Assembly: GCA_036426205.1 (NCBI GenBank)
Contig: CM071568.1
Span: 40,761,221-40,825,220 of the forward strand
Length of the DNA: 64,000 bases
Direction: 5' to 3'
Source: Ascaphus truei
Taxonomy: Eukaryota; Chordata; Amphibia; Anura; Ascaphidae
The position numbers and the translations under genes are program-made. Below, one piece after another: positions 56,502-64,000 of the stretch (position 1 is the stretch's first letter; each line of letters begins with the position of its first letter). The notes beneath the pieces were generated by a model. The model made no database searches. It worked only from the letters and a program-made list of their open reading frames with translations, and was not told where the DNA came from.

Positions 56502-57190
56502 TGTAGCCTAGCCTCTGGCCGCTACTTCTTTTCCTGGGCCCTGCCAGTGTAAGTCCTGATAGGTGCAGGCAGTGGATGGGCTAACTCCTTCAATAAGGTC
56601 CTGTGTGCTTTTGCAGCTTTGGATACATTAGATGTATCCAAGGGCAGGCCTAGCAACAGCCAGAGAGTGTCAGCGTGAGGGGTGGGTACTGATTGGGCCA
56701 CATACTGGATGTGATGGCCCATCAGTATCCAGATCTGTCTTGTTATGAGACAGAGTTACAGTCACACCCGAAGAGTATAAATACTGGCACAATCCCAAAC
56801 GTAGGTGTGTCTCTTTCCTCCCCCTGTGGAGTGAGTACCAGCTACCCTGGGTCTCACTAGGAGGCCTCAGGAGGAGCACCATGCAAAGAGGAAAGCAATG
56901 CCATGCTGAGAGATATGTACCTGCCAATAAACACAGTTGTACCATCACTAGTGTGATCACTGTCTGAGAATCAAGAACAAGGTGTCAGTATGGATTCTCC
57001 TTCCAGCCAAAGCACCCGTGCTGACTGGAGGCGCTGCACCCATGACTAAGGTAACCTGTAAACCTATCCTGTTCTCCCCACAACACCGCGGAGCACTCAG
57101 CCCTTCTGTTGCCACACAGATAAAGCACAACACCTAAATGGAGTAGCCAGAGAAGCAGATGACCCCAAACTCACTTAGGGTGGGGGTACA
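56502..57190 (+). repeat. solo LTR, family Z
   Basis: TGTAGCCTAG...GGGTACA, 689 bp. TATAAAT at 56776-56782 and AATAAA at 56926-56931 give a plausible U3/R layout. U5 carries TGGAGGCGCTGC at 57026-57037, 153 bp before the end. Flanks CAAG and AAGG do not match cleanly. No interior remains. Confidence 0.7.
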
Positions 57191-57253
57191 AAGGCTACAC
57201 AACTAAGAAAATAGTTTGCAATACATAAAAAAGAAAAAGTCAGACAGCAATGT

Positions 57254-58034
57254 TGTGAGGATTGTCCGTTGGTCCCGTCCAGTGACGGGACGTTGACGCA
57301 CGTCACACTACCATGCTGAGGGACACGGCACGCCCCGCGCTTAGGCTCTGCCCCTGTGACGAATCGCCTAACGCATGCCGCTCTGCCAGGCTGGTGGACA
57401 CCGCACGGACCTCGCTCAGGTTTTGCCACCATGATGTCACAGGTGAGGTGCACCGCACACAAGCTACGCACAGGAACCGCGCTACCTTGGGCACACGAGG
57501 GGTTAATTGCATTTGCAATTATCCCACACCTGCACTTCTCCCCGCCCGTTTACCAGTGGACTGAATATCTCTAGGGGCGGTTCTTGTCCATTACCCTTCA
57601 GCTGTGTGCTGCCCTACCATTGGCTGCCTGTCCTTAAATGCTCAGTCAGCCCTGCTGCCAAACTGGCTGAGCATAAACCTCTGTTTGTGTACTAGTGTTT
57701 GCCTCAAACACCCTGTTGCCCTGTTGCTGTCTTGTCTTGCTTATCCTGTTCCTGTTTTGACCTCGGCTTGTATCTGGACCTCCGCCTCTCTGACCCTTGG
57801 CCTCGGCATGCATTTGGACTTCTACCTTCTATATCCATGGACCGCATAACGACAATCCGATCTCTCCAATCCTAGACCACGGCAAGTACTTTGACCATTT
57901 TGACTTCTCCTACCCTGACTAAACGACTACCACTCTGCACTCCGGACGTGGCTGCCCAGTTGTAGGCCGGTGGTTACCAATATCCCCACCTCAGCCTAGC
58001 AGTCTTGTTTAGTTTGTGGTGAGCACTCGTTACA
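57254..58034 (+). repeat. sushi-style solo LTR with TSD AATGT
   Basis: TGTGAGG...CGTTACA, 781 bp, between AATGT at 57249-57253 and AATGT at 58035-58039. CT-rich 3' half with GACCTCGGCTTG-type repeats, like the LTRs of 2692-5945. A solo LTR arises by LTR-LTR recombination that removes the interior. Confidence 0.85.
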
Positions 58035-58039
58035 AATGT

Positions 58040-58465
58040 TTTGTACTATTGTTTGGTTGTTATTGTTAATGAATTATCTATGTTACTACAAAGTAAACAA
58101 CTACTGTAAAATGAATGTAGAAATAATTTTCAAAGGCAAAAAACTGCATTGATTACTTTTCTAACAAAGTTCAGAAAGCATCTATTGAAGTTTGAAGAAA
58201 ATTGTATTGTGTGTATTTTAAAGTAGGTTACTGAACTAATCAGCCTGTAATACTTTAGAAAATATTTGGAATCCAATACATTAATTGAGAATAAACGACA
58301 TTATTTTGGAGCTGTATTTTCAAATTTTATTACTTATTGACAAGTACTGTACACTGTAATATTTATAAAATCTAAGGAACGATAATATAATATAATATAG
58401 ACATCAAAATATGTACATTTCTATGAATTACTATTCATGGAGCAGTGTATATATATATAAAGCAG
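58040..58465. other. unassigned A/T-rich DNA
   Basis: Short ATATA runs and nothing assignable. Confidence 0.4.
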
Positions 58466-58543
58466 AAAATAGCCGTGTTAGTCCAGTTGCGATAGTGCAG
58501 AATAAATGAGTTCTTCAGTATTAGGTGATACCTTTTTTATTGG

Positions 58544-59352
58544 TGTAACGGGTGCTCCCTCTGGCCTGACCCACCCAATCTCATATTGGCCCGTGTAGTC
58601 TAACCAGTCCCCCATTACAAGGCGTGTTTGGTGGTGCACCTGCAAGTAACGGACTCTTGAGTCTCCCGCTTGGTGTTATTAGGGGATGTCAATCAGGACA
58701 GGTATCTGAGGTAGTGGGTACGAGTCCACCTTACATCATGTGCACCGCCTCCACCTCATCAGGATCTGTGCTTCCGCAGGGAGATGGTCCTGGTGAGGAA
58801 CTCCTTCTTGGTGCCATCCACTGTTGAGTAATCTCACCACTCACACAGGGGGTTTCTTTTTCTCAAGGACATCTTTATTGAATACAGGGATGTAGCAGAC
58901 TGCCCCATGCAGCTGCCAGCTCTAGCCGCACATCTCTGCTGATTCCCTTTGCCAGGTACGCCTCCAATCATGAAGTGGGATTCCTTTCTCCTAGGGAGAT
59001 CACCACTGTGCCAGGTCCCTGGACACAGCGTGGCGTAAACACATCAGATTATCACTAAGTGCCCGCTAGTTACTGCACTAGGGTCACAAAAGGGTTCCTC
59101 AAAACGGTACGTCAGGTTACTCTCTCCCTCGAACCACAACACTAACTGTCAGTGTTGTGCCCTTTATACTCCAGGGGGCAGCGCATCTCTGAGGTCACTA
59201 TCCAGGGACTCAGAGCATACAGCCACTCCCATCCTTACACAGGGCACCACACTGGGGTGAGGGAAAACCTCCATTACTATGTGGCAGGCCTGTGTGTACC
59301 AGACTTACTGCTAACAGAGAGATGTATGCAGTCATTATTATGCATGGCTACA
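58544..59352 (-). repeat. 3' LTR of the family X element
   Basis: U5 12-mer variant TGGAGGCGGTGC on the minus strand at 58742-58753. Confidence 0.9.
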
Positions 59353-60460
59353 TACTCCCCCTGGTGAATACCCACCGTCCCGGCTGGGACCTAAATTTGG
59401 TGTACCTTGCGCCAGGAAACACTGCAAAAGAACACACAAATAACACAGCAAACACATTACATGACATAATAATGAACGCTCAGTACACTCACTGACCAGC
59501 AGGGAGCGCAAAAGAAACAACAGACCACTCTATTGGACACTCAATAGTAATGCCGAGATCTGGCTTTCTCACTCTCGCCCCGCGGCACATGCACAGTCAC
59601 GCTGTATTCCGTGGTACTCCTCTCTCATTACTTACATCACCTGTGCTTATATAACACTGCGCCCTATCTTCCAGACCCGCATCAGTTGAGCTACCCTCTG
59701 CTCGGCCTGTATCCCTTTATGGCTCCCCCTCTCTCAAGGATATAGTACTGAATATCAGTCTTGACCATCTCTCCATTCTCCTCTATCTCTGTCATTAGAG
59801 GTTCAGGAACATAGGGGTAATCAAGCCCATGGGACTTCCGTACTTGGCAATGATAGCTCGGCTCAGCTCTGCAAGCCCTAGTTAAACTGGTTTTACCACC
59901 GTCCGGGCAACACCCATGATAGGGGGCTCATGTGTCTCCACCGGGTCATCCAACCCGGCGGACCCCTTAGGGATAATTAGGCCTGCCTGTATACGGTCCC
60001 ATCGTACCCTTAGAGCCCTAGGATGTCATCATCAAAATCCCCGGCAGCCCACCAGTGATCCACCCCCCTCTCTCTCTCTAAAATAAAGCGGGTGCGGTCA
60101 ACCACGAGGCATACCCCTCGTACAAGGGGCCCACCACTCTAGTCTCCTTCCGTTCCTCGGAGCTAGAATCTGCATTTTCCTCTAGGGACTCTCATCAGGC
60201 CCACCGAAGACACTCCAGATGTACCCTAAGTCTGGTATTAATCTCCTTAAGGGGAGAGGTATTCCTAACAGAATACTCATCCCGCTAGGACATTCACTAC
60301 ACCGACACTTGTCGGGACATGCTCCCTCCTCCCTCCGACCCACATCCGACGTACCACAGTCGCAGGCTCCCGCCGATCATCAAAAGGACCCCGTGACTCC
60401 CGGACAACCCTAAACGTGAAACTAGATCCAAATAGGATAGGGACGGTACAAGGGCTTTAG

Positions 60461-62074
60461 CTAGGGCCTTAGACTAACCTGGTGGTGTGGACGGGGTTTG
60501 GGGACGGGACCGACCAGTAGGCACAGACAGGGTTTCGACCTGCTCCCCAGCGGTACCTGCCTTAGCATCGCCACAAAGTCCATCTTTGCTTCAACCTTGG
60601 GACTCCTGGGCTTTCCGTTCAAACCGCCCATTCCTTGATAATAGGGGATCGCTTCCCGCTGCTCGATCGCAGAGGCCGCACCATCTCCCACTCGGGGCCT
60701 CCCTGGTCCTCCGGCCATCACACTATGGGCTCCACCTCCAACCACTGCTGCGACGCCATCTGCGGTGGATCCAAGCGGAATCTCTTCCTCCACAAGATCT
60801 CCCTCCAACGCCATTCTGCTACGCGATCCAGTCTGGCTCTGGACTCGCTCCTTGGATCTTCCACCTCCGGGCCTGCGACAGACACCGTTCTTAGTCCCGT
60901 GCAGGGTAGTGAGATCTGCCTCCGTCCGATCCACTAGTCACCACGGCAGTGGGACTCCGGCGATCGATGGTCGCGGTACGGGAGACATTCGATTCCCGCG
61001 TCTCCACACCACGAGGAATTTCATCCCTCCATGGCGTCCAATGGTATGACAGTCCCGTCTGAGGACTGTCTTACTCGCCAGCCTTGCACACTCCTCATCC
61101 GAGGATTCCAGTTTGCAGTTCGGCCGAGGCATCCCAGTAGGAGACCGGGCGATGGGCTCCTCGTGATCACCTCTCCGATGGCTGAGTTTCTCTATCGGAA
61201 GCACCATGATGGCTCGACTCTGCGGGACTGGCACTCTTGTTCCAGAGAGCTCCCTGCTTTCTTCTATCGCCACCGGTACATTTCCGGTCATCCCCGTAGA
61301 TTGTACAGGTACGAATGTGGTCATGGGCATCCACATGTACTGCCAGTCCACAGTGGGGGCATCGGCTTCGCTGCCCACCTCCGCCCGCAGTCTGCACTGC
61401 AGGCACAGACACGCCACAGTCTCTACACCCTCCACCCGGATCACCAGAAGCCTCCTGGAGCCGATAAGGTGTGCGTGGAAATCTATGGACCTTGGTCCAC
61501 TTTATCAACAGCTTCAGCCATTTTTATCAGCGAAGGTACTCTGCTCAGAGGTCGGTACTGATCAATGTCTCGCAACTGAAAGCATGGGCTGATATAGTCA
61601 CCCTCTCCTCCCTTTCCTCTTCGACATCCGTGAGACCGCAAACCACTCCCCGGTTGAAACTAGGGGGATGTCTCGTAGACTTGTAGGCTGACCCAGCACA
61701 GGAGCGGAGTGAGTCATAGTCCATGAGGCGCGGCTCCAGCTTTCGCGCCAAACTCCCCATGGGGTGGAGTTTTCGCGTTGGCGCCAATCCTGGCCAACAT
61801 CTAGCAGACTGCAAGTTGCAAGACCTTTTGCAGCATGCCCACGGCGTGTCCCGGGAACGCGGAACCGCCATCTGTGGTAAGCATTGTCTTTTCTTTCACT
61901 GTCTTTTTCTCCACTGAAGGCAACGTCTGGCTGTCTGTTAATTGGGGTATAACAAAGTCCATTTCGTTCCTCCATCTCGAAGACTTTCGTCCTCACTATT
62001 CTCAGGGTATCTTCCCAAGAACATATGCAGGACAAACACGGCGCAGCCACGGCTTTCACGCCATTCCATAACAA
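60461..62074 (-). other. long relic frame inside the family X element
   Basis: On the minus strand 62074-61598, 61444-60938 and 60934-60461 are open in one frame. The last two are separated by a single TGA. Composition is Arg/Gly/Pro-rich and I recognise no domain. An acidic frame of about 49 codons (MEDLYRTEVQDGREREPQEG) lies just upstream, near 62060-62206. The opposite strand is also open for long stretches, so GC bias may explain this. It could be a former structural gene or a captured sequence; I would not call it a gene. Confidence 0.3.
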
Positions 62075-62778
62075 GCCACAAAAGTCTCTTCTGTAGCCTG
62101 TTCTTCATCGGACCGCAATTCTGGACCTTCTGCTCTGTGCAATCCTCCTTCTTGTGGTTCTCTTTCCCTGCCATCCTGGACTTCTGTTCTATACAGATCC
62201 TCCATTTTGACAGTTCCTCTCGTGTTTCTTCTGGTTGAACACCGATTCTCTGTACTGGAGCTCCGCTCTGCGGGCAGCTACCACCTCTGTACAATAAACA
62301 TGCCTTGTGCACCACCTTGTGTACCTAACATAGATCTGACTCGTGTTTGCACTACTCAGGCTAGCTCACCCTTCCTGTGTCTACCGTACCACGTTCCTCC
62401 AGTCTGTGCTCCTTGGTAAGTGATCTGGAATGGAGACTAGAGTACTCGGCTCTCCATGCAGCACTTTGGGCGTCGACCTACTTTTGGCTAGCCTAGTGCG
62501 GACCCTTCCAGAATTCCTGCTCTCAGTTACCAGTTTACCCCTTCAGGCGTCCCCGCTAGCGTACCTCAAGGCGACTAGAACAGCAATAGCCCCCCGGCTC
62601 CAGACTCACTAACCCCTAACGATCCCCAGGCGTCTTTGCGGCATGCATATCCAGCACCTCCCTGACTACCCCTGGCTCCGTCCCTCAAGCACAAAGTGGC
62701 AGCAGACACTTTCCTTAATTCCTACTGTGTGCCTAGCAAAAGCCTGTCCTGTTGACAGGTATCTCGCACGCCTCCAAT

Positions 62779-63588
62779 TGTAACGGGTGCTCCCTCTGCC
62801 TGACCCACCCAATCTCATATTGGCCCGTGAGTCTAACCAGTCCCCCATTACAAGGCGTGTGTGGTGGTGCACCTGCAAGTAACAGGACTCTGAGTCTCCC
62901 GCTTGGTGTTATTAGGGGATGTCAATCAGACAGGTATCTGAGGTATGTGGTACGAGTCCAACTTACATCATGTGCAGCGCCTCCACCTCATCAGATCTGC
63001 TTCCGCAGGGAGATGGTCCTGGTGAGGAACTCCTTCTGGTGCCATCCACTGTGAGTAATCTCACACTCACACGTGGGGTTCTTTTTCTCAAGGACATCTT
63101 TATTGAATACAGGGATGTAGCAGACTGCCCCATGCAGCTGCCAGCTCTAGCCGCACATCTCTGCGTGATGTCCCTTTGCCAGGTACGCCCTCCATCATGA
63201 AGGGGGATTCCCTTTCTCCTAGGAGATCACCACTGTGCCAGGTCCCTGGCACAGCGTGGCGTAAACACCTGGAATTATCACTAAGTGCCCGCTAGTTACT
63301 GCACTAGGGTCACAAAAAGGGTTCCTTCAATAACGGTATCGTCAGGTTACTCTCTCTCCTCGAACCACAACACAACTGTCAGTGTTGTGCCCTTTATACT
63401 CCAGGGGGGCAGGCGCGCTCTCTGAGGTCACTATCCGGGACTCAGAGCATACAGCCACTCCCATCCTTACACAGCACCACACTTGGGGGTGAGGGAAAAC
63501 CTCCATTACTACTGTGGGCAGGCCTGTGTGTACCAGGACTTACTGCTAACAGAGAAGATGTATGCAGTCATTATTATGCATGGCTACA
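62779..63588 (-). repeat. 5' LTR of the family X element
   Basis: U5 12-mer TGGAGGCGCTGC on the minus strand at 62974-62985, 195 bp from the LTR end. The primer-binding site follows at 62765-62776. Confidence 0.9.
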
Positions 63589-63783
63589 TTGGACTAACAA
63601 TTTATGTGATAGGACAATCTTTTGAGAGTTCTCCTCTCTTGTTCAGGTCAAGCAGTACACTTTTGAAAGCTTGTCCTATGACATATATTGTTAGTCCAAT
63701 AAAAAAAGTATCACCTAATACTGAAGAACTCATTTATTCTGCAATACTGTTGCGGCGCATCTTATTCTAACACATGGCCGTTT

Positions 63784-64000
63784 TTTCCCTGGCTTTTTCC
63801 TGGAATGCGATGTACTTCACCGGGAGCATGCCGCATTAATTTTGCGTTCTCAGCCATGGATCATGCACGGGACATGCGCGGTTGATGCGCGGTTGATGCG
63901 TTTATTGAGAATGGTTCGGATTTAATAGGTTGCAATTCTTCGCGTGTCCGCCAGATGGCAGATATGCATGAATTGTAATGCGCATGCTCTTCAGTAATGT
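63784..64000. mobile_element. second copy of the TA-type MITE, running off the window
   Basis: Collinear with 27060-27260: CCTGGAATGCG, GGATTTAATAGGTTGCAAT, CTTCGCGTGTC, CAGATGGCA and ATGAATTGTAATGC. It also has short tandem GCGCGGTTGAT. Its right end is outside the window. Confidence 0.7.

Larger units (their letters stand above)
58544..63588 (-). mobile_element. complete family X LTR element without pol (minus strand)
   Basis: LTRs 62779-63588 (5') and 58544-59352 (3') are near-identical in length (810 and 809 bp) and flanked by TTGG (58540-58543 and 63589-63592). On the minus strand each LTR runs TGTAGCCATG...CCCGTTACA. The primer-binding site ATTGGAGGCG abuts the 5' LTR (62778 down) and the purine tract ACCAGGGGGAGTA precedes the 3' LTR. 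The interior is 3.4 kb with no recognisable gag, protease, RT or integrase. LTR ends, primer site and purine tract match copies A and B, so it may have been mobilised by their proteins (inference). Confidence 0.9.
58466..63780. repeat. foldback repeat split by the LTR X element
   Basis: The left arm (58466-58543: TAGCCGTGTTAGTCC, AGAATAAATGAGTTCTTCAG, TATTAGGTGATACC) is mirrored at about 63705-63780. Between the arms and right of the inserted LTR element lie GGACTAACAA and TTGTTAGTCC in inverted order (63591-63703) around GGACAATCTTTTGAGAG. Without the insertion the repeat is about 270 bp. Confidence 0.75.

Noticed and set aside
60487..61592. Plus-strand open frames of 100-176 codons
   Set aside because: They lie opposite the element's own orientation in GC-rich DNA, overlap each other in all frames and match nothing I know.

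Overview
The window reads as intergenic DNA from a large, repeat-rich vertebrate genome, most likely an anuran amphibian. I infer this from the mix of elements: PNMA-type Ty3/gypsy, sushi-like chromovirus, Tx1-type L1, a jockey-group LINE, and many palindromic MITEs. No host exon, tRNA or rRNA gene is recognisable. Everything I can assign is a mobile element, a relic of one, or a simple repeat, and many are nested.

Layout. 0.5-1.8 kb: Tc1/IS630-type transposase relic and a 125-bp inverted repeat. 2.7-5.9 kb: a complete non-autonomous LTR element (TSD GGATG) whose interior is an array of about 25-codon repeats. 6.3-11.7 kb: two inverted-repeat structures, the second holding a solo LTR and a 557-bp insertion. 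11.9-20.6 kb: a three-layer nest. A LINE 3' end is split by an LTR (family X), and that LTR is split by a full-length but circularly permuted Ty3/gypsy element (copy A). 22.4-31.2 kb: a canonical but decayed copy of the same gypsy family (copy B), with both LTRs and a MITE inside its RNase H. 31.8-37.6 kb: a TTA-flanked GC-rich element, a chromovirus pol relic and another LTR. 38.1-40.3 kb: a jockey-group LINE with a 12-bp TSD. 40.3-44.3 kb: mostly unassigned, with two palindromic MITEs. 44.5-51.0 kb: a nearly full-length, inactivated L1/Tx1 LINE. 53.8-58.0 kb: hairpin MITEs, TTA-flanked GC-rich elements and two solo LTRs. 58.5-63.6 kb: a minus-strand non-autonomous element of LTR family X inside a foldback repeat. 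The window ends in a second copy of the MITE found in copy B.

How they work together. Copies A and B show a PNMA-like Gag (RRM-like N terminus, capsid, CCHC) in one frame with protease, RT, RNase H and a D-58-D-35-E integrase. Family X has related LTR ends, polypurine tract and primer-binding site but no recognisable pol, so it may have been mobilised in trans by such an element. Most striking: (1) the permuted copy A has a 180-bp terminal redundancy and sits at a 67-bp target deletion, which points to capture of circular or concatemeric retrotransposon DNA rather than integrase insertion. (2) Six diverged LTR lineages carry, inside U5, the 12-mer that also forms the primer-binding site, and most have a stem-loop downstream. 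(3) A hairpin module ending in GAAACGCGT recurs in four unrelated contexts (a fifth is doubtful), with stems whose sequence varies while pairing is kept.
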